64,000 nt of DNA from Mycobacteroides abscessus ATCC 19977 (GCF_000069185.1 NC_010397.1:620001-684000); one strand, 5' to 3'; counted from the first letter of the stretch, positions 28,123 to 38,425 are shown. A program made the numbers and translations. Notes: generated from the sequence alone by a model not told the origin.

Positions 28123-29046
28123 TCACTTGACCGGGAAGACCACGTCGGTGAGTTCCTCGGATACCGACCACAGCCGACGCTGCAAATCGAGGTTGTAGGA
28201 CTGTTCGCTCGACGCGACGACCTTGGGGTTACCGCGCTGTTCCATGAATCCGTCGGGCCCGTAGTACTGGCCGCCCAGGGCAGCCGGGTCGGTGGCGGCT
28301 CGCAGCGTGGGCAGGGCACCCATATCCGCTCCCTGGACCAATACCGGCGCCACGACGTCGAACACCGCCCGGACCCACAGCGGAGAATTGCGGGCCAGTT
28401 CGGTATTGGAGCCACCGGGATGCGCGGCCAGGGCGACGGTGTTGGTGCCGGCCAGGCGCCGCTGTAGCTCGTAGGTGAACAACAGGTTGGCCAGCTTCGA
28501 CTGTCCATATGCCGCGACACGGTCGTAGTCGCGTTCCCATTGCAGGTCATCGAAGTGGATGTCGGCGCGGATGCGGTGCCCGATGCTGCTGACCGTCACC
28601 ACGCGTGAGCCCTCCACGGGCAACAGGCGCTCCAAGAGCAGGCCGGTGAGTGCGTAATGGCCCAGGTGATTGGTGCCGAACTGCAGCTCGAAGCCGTCGG
28701 CGGTGCTGGACTTTTCCGTCCACATGACGCCGGCGTTGTTGATCAGCAGATCGATCTTGTCGTAGCGCCCCTTGAGCTCATCACTGGCCCGGCGGACGGA
28801 TTCCAGTGAGGAAAGGTCCAATGACTGCAGGGTGACATCGGCGTTTGAGTGGGCCGCGGTGATCGCCTCAGCCGCGGCTTTTCCTTTCTCCGCGTTGCGG
28901 ACGGCGAGTACCACGTGAGCGCCGTGCGCGGCGAGTGCCTTGGCGGTTTCGAGGCCGAGTCCGGTATTGGCACCGGTGACGATAGCGATGCGGCCGGTCT
29001 GATCGGGGATGTCGGTGGTGCTCCATTTGGTGGTGGATCGCGACAT
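28123..29046 (-). CDS. short-chain dehydrogenase/reductase (Rv0439c type)
   Basis: A 307-residue classical SDR: IVTGANTGLGLETAKAL, LLINNAGVMW, VVTVSSIGHRIR, and YGQSKLANLL with the catalytic Tyr and Lys. It shares length, start (STTDIPDQTG) and the DLQWERD stretch with the SDR at 24843-25757. Its location upstream of groEL2 recalls Rv0439c. It is divergent from a TetR gene with a palindrome between, which suggests regulation by that TetR protein. The substrate is unknown. Confidence 0.88.
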   Translation of the reverse strand: MSRSTTKWSTTDIPDQTGRIAIVTGANTGLGLETAKALAAHGAHVVLAVRNAEKGKAAAEAITAAHSNADVTLQSLDLSSLESVRRASDELKGRYDKIDLLINNAGVMWTEKSSTADGFELQFGTNHLGHYALTGLLLERLLPVEGSRVVTVSSIGHRIRADIHFDDLQWERDYDRVAAYGQSKLANLLFTYELQRRLAGTNTVALAAHPGGSNTELARNSPLWVRAVFDVVAPVLVQGADMGALPTLRAATDPAALGGQYYGPDGFMEQRGNPKVVASSEQSYNLDLQRRLWSVSEELTDVVFPVK

Positions 29047-29068
29047 GGGTGCTCCTTGATAGTCTGTC

Positions 29069-29087
29069 AGTAACCGGGGCGGTTACT
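29069..29087. promoter_or_regulatory. palindromic operator, probable TetR site
   Basis: AGTAACC (29069-29075) and GGTTACT (29081-29087) form a perfect 7-base inverted repeat around GGGGC. It lies in the 99-base divergent gap, 23 bases from the SDR start. Position and shape fit the operator of the neighbouring TetR regulator. Confidence 0.6.
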
Positions 29088-29145
29088 CCGCTTGTAAATA
29101 TACGGAACGCTCGCCCCGTTTTGTCAAGGCGTCAAGGAGTGTGAG

Positions 29146-29709
29146 ATGGATCAACCCGCCCGTCCGTTACGGGCAGACGCTGCCCGCAACCGTGCGCGGG
29201 TGTTGGAGGTCGCCTACCAAACCTTCGCCGAAGAGGGGCTTGGGGTGCCTATCGATGAGATCGCGCGACGCGCCGGCGTGGGTGCGGGGACGGTGTATCG
29301 GCATTTCCCGGCCAAGGAGGACCTGTATCGCGCGATTGCCGAGGATCGCATGGGCAGCGTGATCGACAAGGGCCGCGAGCTGCTGGCGGCCGTCGACCCC
29401 GGCGAAGCGCTCTTCGAATTTCTGCGTTCGATGATGGATTGGGGCGGCACCGATCAGGGCTTGGTGGATGCCTTGTCAGGTGCGGGCATCGACGTTCAGG
29501 CGCTCATTCCGCATATCGAGGAGTCCTTCTATGCGGTCTTGGGTGATCTGCTGCGAGCCGCGCAGCAGGCGGGCACGGTGCGCTCCGATGTGGGGGTGCA
29601 CGAGGTGAAGGCACTCCTGGTCGGTTGCCAGGCCATGCAGAGCTACAACAAGGATGTCTCGCGCCAGGTGACTGACGTCGTGTTCGACGGACTGCGGCCG
29701 CGCCCGTAG
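29146..29709 (+). CDS. TetR-family regulator
   Basis: A 187-residue TetR protein. The helix-turn-helix IDEIARRAGVGAGTVYRHFPAK spans about residues 38-59 and the C-terminal ligand domain is full length. AAGGAG lies six bases before the ATG. It is divergent from the SDR at 28123-29046, so it probably represses that gene and itself. The inducer is unknown. Confidence 0.9.
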   Translation: MDQPARPLRADAARNRARVLEVAYQTFAEEGLGVPIDEIARRAGVGAGTVYRHFPAKEDLYRAIAEDRMGSVIDKGRELLAAVDPGEALFEFLRSMMDWGGTDQGLVDALSGAGIDVQALIPHIEESFYAVLGDLLRAAQQAGTVRSDVGVHEVKALLVGCQAMQSYNKDVSRQVTDVVFDGLRPRP

Positions 29710-29755
29710 TCAGGGGCGGTTAGCTTCGCTACCTTGAGTGAGTCGGAGGTAGCAA

Positions 29756-30844
29756 ATGTCATTTCGTCGATGGTCGGTGTCGGTGTCGGTGCTGTTGCTG
29801 GCCGTTGGCTGTTCGTTTTTCGGTGCGCCGCGGTCCGGTGATTGGCGTGCCAAGACAGACGACGACGCCGCAATCTTGAGCGTGGCGGACGCGGTGCGGG
29901 CTATCGATCCGTGTGGGCTCGTGGATGCGGAATCCATCAAGGCCACCATTCCCCGGGCGATCTCTTTCGGATACACCGATGGCTTTGATCGGTGCACGCT
30001 GGCGCTGGGCGCGTACGACGGCGACTTTCCCAGCGATGTCTCGGCAACCATTGGTTTCGACCTGGCCCCGGAAGCCGGGGAGCCGGTGGAGCAGCCCACC
30101 GACTCGGTCAGCGTCAACGGGATAGCGATCACCCATATGTTGGGGCCAACCAGCAATCGGGGATGGTGCCGGTACGTCTTCAACCTTGGGCTGGACGAGC
30201 GGCCCGTCCAACCCGCGGGCCGTGTCCGGGTGAACGTGGTGGCCAGTCTTGCTCGGGACCCAGGGCCTGGGCGCCCCGTCTATCCCTGCCGGGAGGCATC
30301 GGCAATCGCCAGCGGCGCCGCACAGATGAGATCGCAGCACCTGCCTCGCCGAGAGGGTTCGGCTCCCGGGCCCGCCGGTCAGGATCCATGCTCCCTGCTA
30401 CCTCACCTGGATGGATTCTCCAGCTATCGGCGGTCCAATCCCGGTGCCGGGTTGGACCCCTACGCCTGCAGGTTCGGTGCCGGCCCGGCTGCCGATGGGA
30501 AGGCGCCGGACGTAGAGCCGGACGTAAAGGAAGTAGAGGTGGCATTGCGCCCGGTGGGTCCGCACGAACCGGATACCTCCAGGTACGGACAGGATCGGCG
30601 TACGGTCGTCGAGGATCGCGACGGGGTGGAGCTGCACGTCAGCACGGTCACAAGCACGTACGACAAGCCGTTCTGCGAGGTCTTCGTATACCTGGGCAAG
30701 GAGTATCAGCCGATGTACTTCCCGCCCGAGCGCGCCCGTCCCGGTGACTCCCGGCGGCCCGGGGCGGTAGTACGCGGAACCTCGTCGTGCGACGACGTCA
30801 AACGGGTGGCCGTGGCGGCGGGCAGGAAATTTGGTCAGTCGTAG
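29756..30844 (+). CDS. lipoprotein with two DUF3558-like halves
   Basis: A 362-residue secreted lipoprotein: a short basic N-terminus, a hydrophobic stretch and lipobox LAVGC with the lipidated Cys at 19. Two similar halves each begin with a DPC motif (DPCGLVD and DPCSLLP) and carry paired Cys residues, as in mycobacterial DUF3558 lipoproteins. GGAGG lies six bases before the ATG. It overlaps the end of the converging monooxygenase by ten bases. The function is unknown. Confidence 0.8.
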   Translation: MSFRRWSVSVSVLLLAVGCSFFGAPRSGDWRAKTDDDAAILSVADAVRAIDPCGLVDAESIKATIPRAISFGYTDGFDRCTLALGAYDGDFPSDVSATIGFDLAPEAGEPVEQPTDSVSVNGIAITHMLGPTSNRGWCRYVFNLGLDERPVQPAGRVRVNVVASLARDPGPGRPVYPCREASAIASGAAQMRSQHLPRREGSAPGPAGQDPCSLLPHLDGFSSYRRSNPGAGLDPYACRFGAGPAADGKAPDVEPDVKEVEVALRPVGPHEPDTSRYGQDRRTVVEDRDGVELHVSTVTSTYDKPFCEVFVYLGKEYQPMYFPPERARPGDSRRPGAVVRGTSSCDDVKRVAVAAGRKFGQS

Positions 30845-32010
30845 GCGGGGAGCGCGAACGAACGTCCCACCTTGAGTGCCTGACGGGCGACCAACTGGCG
30901 AATGCCGGGCAGCCGCAGGGACCATAGCCCGAGCCTTCTCAGCCCGGTCGCCCACGGTGAGTCGGCCTCGCCGATTTTCAGAGCATCCAGTGCCAGCCGC
31001 TGGCACCGCGCGGCGTATGGAGCCATCAACGTATGAAATCGGGCGAAGGCGATGCTGAAATCGCCCTGTGCGGAGCGCAATTCGTGGGCGAGCACGTATG
31101 CGCCGACGATCGCCAGGCTGGTGCCCATGCCCGATCGGGGCGACGCGCACCAGGCCGCGTCGCCGAGGAGGCACACGCGCCCACGGGAGTACGTGTCCAG
31201 ATGAACCTGGCACAACGAGTCGAAATAGGGCTCAGCGGTGACGGAAAGGGCGCGCAGAACAGCGGGAGTTTCCCAGCCGAAGCCGGTGAATCGTTCCGAG
31301 AACAGCTTCTTGTTGCCTTCGACGTCCCGGTAATCGAACTCGAGGTGGTCATCGGAGAACGAGAGTGAGCCGCGAGCGGGCGCGTCGGGTGCGGTTGCCT
31401 GGATGCCGACGCCGCGTGTCCCCTCCCGGAAGCCCACCGTCTGATGGTCGAGGCCGAGATGATTGTCCATCGCGAAAAATGTGAAGTATTGGCCCAGTTG
31501 GGTCACGAACTCGTGCTCCGGCCCGAAGGTCAGCGCGCGAACACCCGAATGCACACCGTCGGCGCCGATCAGGAGGTCGTAGCTCTCCGGTGCGGACCTG
31601 GAGAAGGAGACTGTGACCTTCGCGCCGTCATCGCGCACGCCGGTGATCGAATCGGCGAAACGAAACACGACGTGTTCGCGTACCGCCTCGTGCAGGATGC
31701 GCGCAAGATCGCCCCACAGGATCTCCAATTCACCGCTGATGACCTCAGAGGGAAACCGGGCTATTTCCTTGCCGTCGGCATCGACCATCACCAGGGACCC
31801 CATGTGCGTGGCCTGTGCCCGCACCGCGTCGAGCACACCCATTTTGTCCAGCACGTCGATGGACGGACCCCGGAAATCGACGGCCTGACCGCCATTTCGT
31901 ACGGTCGCGGCACGTTCGACGATCGTGACGGAGTGTCCTTCCTGCACAAGCCAGTACGCCAGCGCAGGGCCCGCGATACCGCCACCGCTGATGAGGATCT
32001 CACGTGACAT
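30835..32010 (-). CDS. FAD-dependent aromatic/TetX-like monooxygenase
   Basis: A 391-residue PHBH-fold flavoprotein. The motifs are GGGIAGPALAYWL (FAD ADP), a DG motif GADGVHSGVR near residue 155, and GD motif LLGDAAWCASPRSGMG near residue 280. Such enzymes hydroxylate aromatic or polyketide substrates; some members inactivate tetracyclines or rifamycins. The ATG at 32010 is chosen by the Rossmann motif. Whether it attacks an antibiotic cannot be read from the sequence. Confidence 0.87.
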   Translation of the reverse strand: MSREILISGGGIAGPALAYWLVQEGHSVTIVERAATVRNGGQAVDFRGPSIDVLDKMGVLDAVRAQATHMGSLVMVDADGKEIARFPSEVISGELEILWGDLARILHEAVREHVVFRFADSITGVRDDGAKVTVSFSRSAPESYDLLIGADGVHSGVRALTFGPEHEFVTQLGQYFTFFAMDNHLGLDHQTVGFREGTRGVGIQATAPDAPARGSLSFSDDHLEFDYRDVEGNKKLFSERFTGFGWETPAVLRALSVTAEPYFDSLCQVHLDTYSRGRVCLLGDAAWCASPRSGMGTSLAIVGAYVLAHELRSAQGDFSIAFARFHTLMAPYAARCQRLALDALKIGEADSPWATGLRRLGLWSLRLPGIRQLVARQALKVGRSFALPAYD

Positions 32011-32146
32011 GGCGTCACCGTAGACCGCGTTCCTGAATGTCCGGTGAGTCTTCGCGCGAGCCCGACTCGTGATCGGCTCCGGCTCGGCGGAAGATCGGGC
32101 CGGGCGCCGACGTCGGGTTTGTTGGTACAAAGTGCCCTCGATCGCC

Positions 32147-32173
32147 CTTGCACTCGCCATGGCCGAGTGCTAA
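32147..32173. promoter_or_regulatory. CIRCE element 1 (HrcA operator)
   Basis: CTTGCACTC, nine bases, then GAGTGCTAA: 6-base core arms GCACTC/GAGTGC match the CIRCE inverted repeat with the canonical 9-base spacer. It is upstream of groEL2, so repression by HrcA is expected. Confidence 0.88.
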
Positions 32174-32181
32174 AAATGGCA

Positions 32182-32208
32182 TTGGCACTCACGACCGGTG
32201 AGTGCTAG
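32182..32208. promoter_or_regulatory. CIRCE element 2 (HrcA operator)
   Basis: TTGGCACTC, nine bases, then GAGTGCTAG. This second CIRCE starts eight bases after the first, about 105 bases before the groEL2 start. Two adjacent sites suggest cooperative HrcA control. The remaining bases to 32312 form the leader and hold a GGAGG ribosome site. Confidence 0.87.
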
Positions 32209-32264
32209 GCCGGGACGGTGAGGCCGCAGCCCACACAGCTGCGTCCGTCCGTCGCGGGCACTGA

Positions 32265-33938
<1,674 letters not shown>

Positions 33939-33952
33939 GTCCCCCAACGAAG

Positions 33953-33998
33953 AGGCCCGGCCTGCCTGGAGAAATCCAGTGCAGACCGGGCCTTTTTC
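33953..33998 (+). terminator. strong intrinsic terminator of groEL2
   Basis: AGGCCCGG..CTGC pairs with GCAG.CCGGGCCT, and an inner CTGGA-GAAA-TCCAG hairpin closes the loop; five T residues follow. The stem is nearly continuous for about 18 pairs, a classical Rho-independent terminator 15 bases after the stop. Confidence 0.9.
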
Positions 33999-34014
33999 GT
34001 TACTGGTCCGGGCC

Positions 34015-34050
34015 GAGTGGGAAGCCGAGGGGGAATCCGAGTGGGAATCC
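34015..34050. repeat. three tandem copies of a 12-base repeat
   Basis: GAGTGGGAAGCC, GAGGGGGAATCC and GAGTGGGAATCC follow each other without gaps. GCCGAGTGGGA at 34012-34022 is also repeated inverted as TCCCACTCGGC at 34084-34094. They lie between the groEL2 terminator and the end of the leftward membrane gene, so they may shape its 3' end. Confidence 0.7.
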
Positions 34051-34109
34051 GACGCGGGACGCCGTCTCGATTTTCTCGGGAGATCCCACTCGGCATGTGG
34101 CGCGGCGGC

Positions 34110-35093
34110 TTACACCGGCGCGGGTGCGATGGTGCCCCCGGTCAGGCGCCGGTACGTGTAGACGTGGATCAGTCCGGTCAGGGCGCCCGCTGCCGGGTAG
34201 GCGATGATGCCACCCAAACCGCACGTGATGAAGGTCAGCGCGAAGCCTCCGAAGGCGACACCCAGGGTGATCAGGAAAACCACCAACGCCTGCCCCAGAT
34301 TGTCCTTAACCAGCTGGAAGCTGGCCTTGAGCGCATCGACAGGGCCGAGGCCGCGGTCGATGGCGAAGAACACCGCGTATTGCGCGAAGAACCCGAAGAT
34401 GACGCCACCGATGATGAGAAGGCTACCGATCAGAACCCCCACCCCCACGAGCAGCGCGGCGCCGACATAGAGGCCGAAACCGCGGGCGCGGAAGAAGGTC
34501 CCGAAGCTGACCGGCTTACCGTCCGCGACATCGAGGTTGGCGCTGATGAGGCATGCGCCCACATAGAGACTCACCGCGAAAACTACCGCGTAGAGCAAGA
34601 TCATGATGGCGATGGCGCCGCCTGAAAGCTCTGGACCCTCATACGAATACGAGTACGAGGAACGTGAATTTCCGCCGTAGCCGCTCGTGCTGGTCTGAGG
34701 GAGACTCGCCATCAGGATGGCGTAGACGATCCCGACCGGCAGTCCGATGGCGAGGAACCACACCAGGTACGGGGGAATGAAGGTTCCGAAGCGCTTGCTG
34801 ACCTGTGCCCAGGACCAGCTCCACGATTCACCGGCAGAGAAGGGCCCCTGCGGTGGCCACGGCCTCTGCTGGGGATAGCCGTAGCCGGCCGGCGGATAGC
34901 CCGGCGGCGGGAACTGGGCGCCCTGGTACTGAGGGCCCCCCGGGGGTGGGCCGGCCTGATACCCGGGCTGGTACCCGGGTGGTGGTGGCTGGTACCCCGG
35001 CGGCGGCTGATTCGGATATCCCGGAGGGGGCTGATTCGGGTCGTACGCTGAGGGATCGCCCGAGGTAGGCGGCTCCTGTGGTGGATAGGTCAC
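34110..35093 (-). CDS. proline-rich polytopic membrane protein
   Basis: A 327-residue protein. About the first 85 residues are Pro/Gln/Gly/Tyr repeats (PPPGYQPGYQAGPPPG type). About six hydrophobic segments follow, including one near residue 105 (YLVWFLAIGLPVGIVYAIL). The membrane part resembles mycobacterial integral membrane proteins of unknown function. The start is GTG at 35093. It diverges from another Pro-rich membrane protein, with 204 bases between them. Confidence 0.75.
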   Translation of the reverse strand: MTYPPQEPPTSGDPSAYDPNQPPPGYPNQPPPGYQPPPPGYQPGYQAGPPPGGPQYQGAQFPPPGYPPAGYGYPQQRPWPPQGPFSAGESWSWSWAQVSKRFGTFIPPYLVWFLAIGLPVGIVYAILMASLPQTSTSGYGGNSRSSYSYSYEGPELSGGAIAIMILLYAVVFAVSLYVGACLISANLDVADGKPVSFGTFFRARGFGLYVGAALLVGVGVLIGSLLIIGGVIFGFFAQYAVFFAIDRGLGPVDALKASFQLVKDNLGQALVVFLITLGVAFGGFALTFITCGLGGIIAYPAAGALTGLIHVYTYRRLTGGTIAPAPV

Positions 35094-35211
35094 GCGGCTA
35101 GGTTAGCAACAGGGAAGTTTGCTAAGTGTTGAATTCGGCGAGTGTCGCCGGGCCGGGTGGCGGAGGGGAGTGGCAGCGCGACGTCGAGTCGCGGTGCCTC
35201 GCATTATGCGG

Positions 35212-35220
35212 TGATACGCT
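35212..35220 (+). promoter_or_regulatory. possible extended -10 promoter
   Basis: TGATACGCT fits the extended -10 form TGnTAnnnT used by the mycobacterial housekeeping sigma factor. No good -35 is visible, which is common for extended -10 promoters. It would drive the rightward membrane/MoxR operon. Confidence 0.35.
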
Positions 35221-35265
35221 CGGTTGGGCCGGGGTGGATCTTGCTTGCTGGAGAGGGGGCGGTTG

Positions 35266-35301
35266 GTGTTCGGCTATCGCGAAGACGGGGCACGAGCGTG
35301 A
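35266..35301 (+). CDS. possible 11-codon leader peptide
   Basis: GTG at 35266 is preceded by GGAGAGGGGG with six bases spacing, the best ribosome site in the region. It encodes MFGYREDGARA and its TGA overlaps the GTG of the next gene (GTGA). It may couple translation to that gene, whose own ribosome site is poor. There is no independent evidence of expression. Confidence 0.3.
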   Translation: MFGYREDGARA

Positions 35302-36521
35302 CGCAGCCGCCGCAGTTCGGCGGCCCCAATCCCATTGACGGACCGGCCAACCCCGCGCCGCAGTACGACGGCCCGCAATTCGGGGGCCCGGCACCCGTGG
35401 GTGCGCCGCAGCCAGATCCCCACGGCCCGCCTCCTAACTTTGTTCAGTCTCCCCAGCAGCCCGGTTGGCCCAACCAGTTCGGCGGTCAGCCGCAGCAGTA
35501 TCAGCAGTTTGGGCAACCACCGGCCGCGCCGCAGCAGAACCGCAAGGCACTGATTGTCACCGGGGTGGCTACCGGTGTGGTGCTGCTGGTGGTGGCCGTT
35601 GTGGTGGGAATCGTGTCGTTTTCCGGTGGCGGCGACGGCGAGACGCGGCCCGCCGGCGGCGCGGCGACCGCCGAGGCCGCGGTAAAGGGATACTTGGAGG
35701 CACTGTCCAAGGGCGATGCCGAAGCGGCGCTTTCCTATTCGGCGGATCAGCCGGCGTCCAAGGAATTTCTGACCGACGACATCCTGAAGAAGCAGATCGC
35801 ACAGTGGCCGGTCGGGAACATCCGGATTCTCAATTCCGAGGATATGGGTGGCGTGATGGCACGTGTACATGTAGCCGCGAACTTCGGCGATCAAACTTCC
35901 GACGAGACAATTCTTGTCAAGAAGACGGACGGATCCTGGAAGCTCAGCACCGCGGCGGTCAAACTGTCACTTGACCAGAACGGTATCCTGGCCGGCGCCC
36001 TCCGTACGCTGTCGCTGTTTGGCAAGCCCGCCTCGAATATGTCTGTCGCATACGTATTTCCGGGTTGGTTGGATATCGGCTCGGCCAACAAGAATCTGAC
36101 GGCGGTCTCGGCGCGCCCGGTTCTGCTCAACGGGATCCTGGTGCAGGGTGCCCCGGTATTTCCGGGGATCGAGATGCGGATGAGCGAAGAGGGCGCCGCG
36201 GCGGTGAAGAAGGCCGTGGCGGACAACATTGCCGAATGTGCGAAATCTACGTCGCTGGCGCCGCCGGGATGCCCTCAGGCACTGCGTAACCCGGCCTATG
36301 TTGACGGTACGGCTCGCTGGGAGCCGCCATCGGACGTGGACAAGGTGCAATACACATTTACCGCGTTCGACCTGACGGTGCGGACCACCGGCGTAACCAC
36401 GTGGATGCTTACTGTGCAGTCCACCAACGGCAGCACCGTGCAAGGGAGGGCGATTGTGCCGACGATGGGGCAAATCGATATGACACAGGATCCGCTGATA
36501 GTGAAGTGGTTCGGCCGGTGA
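35298..36521 (+). CDS. Pro/Gln-rich single-pass membrane protein
   Basis: A 407-residue protein. About 75 residues are Pro/Gln/Gly-rich (QFGGPNPIDGPANP type), then one hydrophobic helix (TGVATGVVLLVVAVVVGIV), then about 300 residues predicted outside the membrane. A DUF4878/NTF2-like segment (AVKGYLEALSKGDAEAALSY) follows the helix. The start GTG at 35298 is chosen at the Pro-rich start. Its stop overlaps the moxR GTG as GTGA, so it is the first large gene of the MoxR operon. Confidence 0.75.
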   Translation: MTQPPQFGGPNPIDGPANPAPQYDGPQFGGPAPVGAPQPDPHGPPPNFVQSPQQPGWPNQFGGQPQQYQQFGQPPAAPQQNRKALIVTGVATGVVLLVVAVVVGIVSFSGGGDGETRPAGGAATAEAAVKGYLEALSKGDAEAALSYSADQPASKEFLTDDILKKQIAQWPVGNIRILNSEDMGGVMARVHVAANFGDQTSDETILVKKTDGSWKLSTAAVKLSLDQNGILAGALRTLSLFGKPASNMSVAYVFPGWLDIGSANKNLTAVSARPVLLNGILVQGAPVFPGIEMRMSEEGAAAVKKAVADNIAECAKSTSLAPPGCPQALRNPAYVDGTARWEPPSDVDKVQYTFTAFDLTVRTTGVTTWMLTVQSTNGSTVQGRAIVPTMGQIDMTQDPLIVKWFGR

Positions 36522-37519
36522 CCGCCGCGACGCAGACACAGCCCTCGCGGCAGGAACTCGACCAGGCGCGTGCGGTCATCCAGGCCGTCGCGCGGGCATT
36601 CTCCGTCAAGGTGGTCGGGCAGTCCGGACTGCAGCAGTCCTTGCTGATTGGTCTGCTCACCGGTGGTCACGTGCTGCTGGAGAGCGTGCCTGGGCTGGCC
36701 AAAACCACTGCGGCACGGGCTATCGCGGATGCCATTCAAGCGCAGTTCCGCCGCATCCAGTGCACCCCCGACTTGCTGCCCAGCGATATCATCGGCACCC
36801 AGATCTTCGATGCCTCAAAGGGCACGTTCAAGACCCAACTCGGCCCGGTGCATGCCAACATCGTGCTGCTGGACGAGATCAACCGTTCCAGTGCGAAGAC
36901 GCAGAGCGCCATGCTGGAGGCGATGGAGGAACGACAAACCAGCATCGCCGGAGAGATCTACAAGATCCCTGAACCATTCCTGGTGCTGGCCACGCAGAAT
37001 CCGGTCGACCAGGAGGGGACCTATCCACTGCCGGAGGCGCAGATGGACCGATTCATGTTCAAGGAGATTCTGACCTACCCGAACCCCGCGGAAGAGGCCG
37101 AGGTCGTCTTCCGGATCGATGCCGGCGTCTACACGAATCATCAAGGTGCACCGGTGGCTTCGATCCAAGACATCCTGTACATCCAAGACGTCGTCCGGCG
37201 TATCTATGTCGATCCCGCGATCGTGCACTACGTCACGCAGATCGTGAACGTCACCCGTAATCCCAAGCAGTACCTGCCGCCCAACCTGGCCCGGCTCATC
37301 GAATACGGCGCCAGCCCGCGCGCGACCATCGCGTTCTGCAAAGCGGCACGTGCGTTGGCGCTGTTGGCCGACCGCAATCATGTGTTACCCGACGACATCA
37401 AGGCACTGGCGCATCGGATCCTGCGGCACCGGCTGATTCTCGGATTCGAGGCCGTCGCCGAGAATGTGACAGCCGAGGTGTTGATAGACAACATCATTCA
37501 GGCCGTCCGAACCCCCTAG
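36518..37519 (+). CDS. MoxR-family AAA+ ATPase
   Basis: A 333-residue MoxR ATPase: Walker A-like ESVPGLAKTTAARA, Walker B IVLLDEINRSSAKTQ, sensor ATQNPVDQEGTYPLPEAQMDRF. MoxR proteins act as chaperones that assemble VWA-domain or metalloprotein complexes encoded alongside. The start GTG overlaps the previous stop. Here the partners are the DUF58 and VWA genes that follow within the operon. Confidence 0.92.
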   Translation: MTAATQTQPSRQELDQARAVIQAVARAFSVKVVGQSGLQQSLLIGLLTGGHVLLESVPGLAKTTAARAIADAIQAQFRRIQCTPDLLPSDIIGTQIFDASKGTFKTQLGPVHANIVLLDEINRSSAKTQSAMLEAMEERQTSIAGEIYKIPEPFLVLATQNPVDQEGTYPLPEAQMDRFMFKEILTYPNPAEEAEVVFRIDAGVYTNHQGAPVASIQDILYIQDVVRRIYVDPAIVHYVTQIVNVTRNPKQYLPPNLARLIEYGASPRATIAFCKAARALALLADRNHVLPDDIKALAHRILRHRLILGFEAVAENVTAEVLIDNIIQAVRTP

Positions 37520-37525
37520 CCTGTT

Positions 37526-38425
37526 ATGGGAGTACTACTTCAGCAGGTCAAAGCGGAGACGCTGACCAATAATCGGCTGACGGGCCCCACCGGCTTGTCT
37601 CGCGGGTTGCTCGAAGGCGAGCACCGTTCGATGTTCCACGGTCGCAGCCTCGAGTTCGACGACCTGCGTCCGTACATCCTCGGTGACGATGTCCGCGACA
37701 TCGATTGGCGGGCGTCTGCCCGATCTTCCTCGGTGCTGGTGAAACGCTTTGTGTCGTACCGCCAGCAGCGGATTCTGGCGGTCGCCGATATCGGGCGAAA
37801 CATGCTTGCCCTGGCGGCCAGCGGTGAGCCCAAGCAACGAGTCGCGGTGAATGCCGTGGGTGTGGTGGGTCTCATCGCCAACAGCAAGGGCGACGAAATG
37901 GGGCTGGTTTATGGTGACGAGCACGCCTCGGGGCGGATGCCGAACCGCCGCGGCGAGCCGCACTTAGAGCACATGCTCGAGAGGATCAACAGCCGTGATA
38001 TCACGGCGAGCGGACGCAGCAGCATCGCCGCCCAATTGCGCTATGTCGAACGCAACTATCGGCATCGTCACATCGTGTTCGTCGTGTCCGATGAGCCCGA
38101 TTTGTCCGACGAACTCGACGGAGAGTTTCGCCGTCTGGCGGCGCGCCACAGCGTCTATTGGATAACCATCAAAGATGCTCCGCTGGTAGGTGTTCCAGAG
38201 CTGGGCGGTGAGGGTTACGACGTCGATTCCGGTCGCTCCATCCTTCGGGAGGAGATACTCGGAGGCGGGGTGATCGAGGCCTATCAACGGGCCGAAGCGC
38301 AGCGAGAGGCCGCGTTCGACGAGTACGTGAATTCGTCGGCCATCCGGTGCGCTCGCGTCGCCGGTAGCCGCGACCTGGTCAAGGCGATCACCACCATGCT
38401 GAAGAGGGCCAGCCGTGCCACATGA
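37526..38425 (+). CDS. DUF58 family protein
   Basis: A 299-residue protein with the DUF58 signature EFDDLRPYILGDDVRDIDWRASAR near residue 45. DUF58 proteins regularly follow moxR and are degenerate VWA-like partners. It starts six bases after moxR and overlaps the next gene by 11 bases. It has no clear membrane helix. Confidence 0.9.
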   Translation: MGVLLQQVKAETLTNNRLTGPTGLSRGLLEGEHRSMFHGRSLEFDDLRPYILGDDVRDIDWRASARSSSVLVKRFVSYRQQRILAVADIGRNMLALAASGEPKQRVAVNAVGVVGLIANSKGDEMGLVYGDEHASGRMPNRRGEPHLEHMLERINSRDITASGRSSIAAQLRYVERNYRHRHIVFVVSDEPDLSDELDGEFRRLAARHSVYWITIKDAPLVGVPELGGEGYDVDSGRSILREEILGGGVIEAYQRAEAQREAAFDEYVNSSAIRCARVAGSRDLVKAITTMLKRASRAT

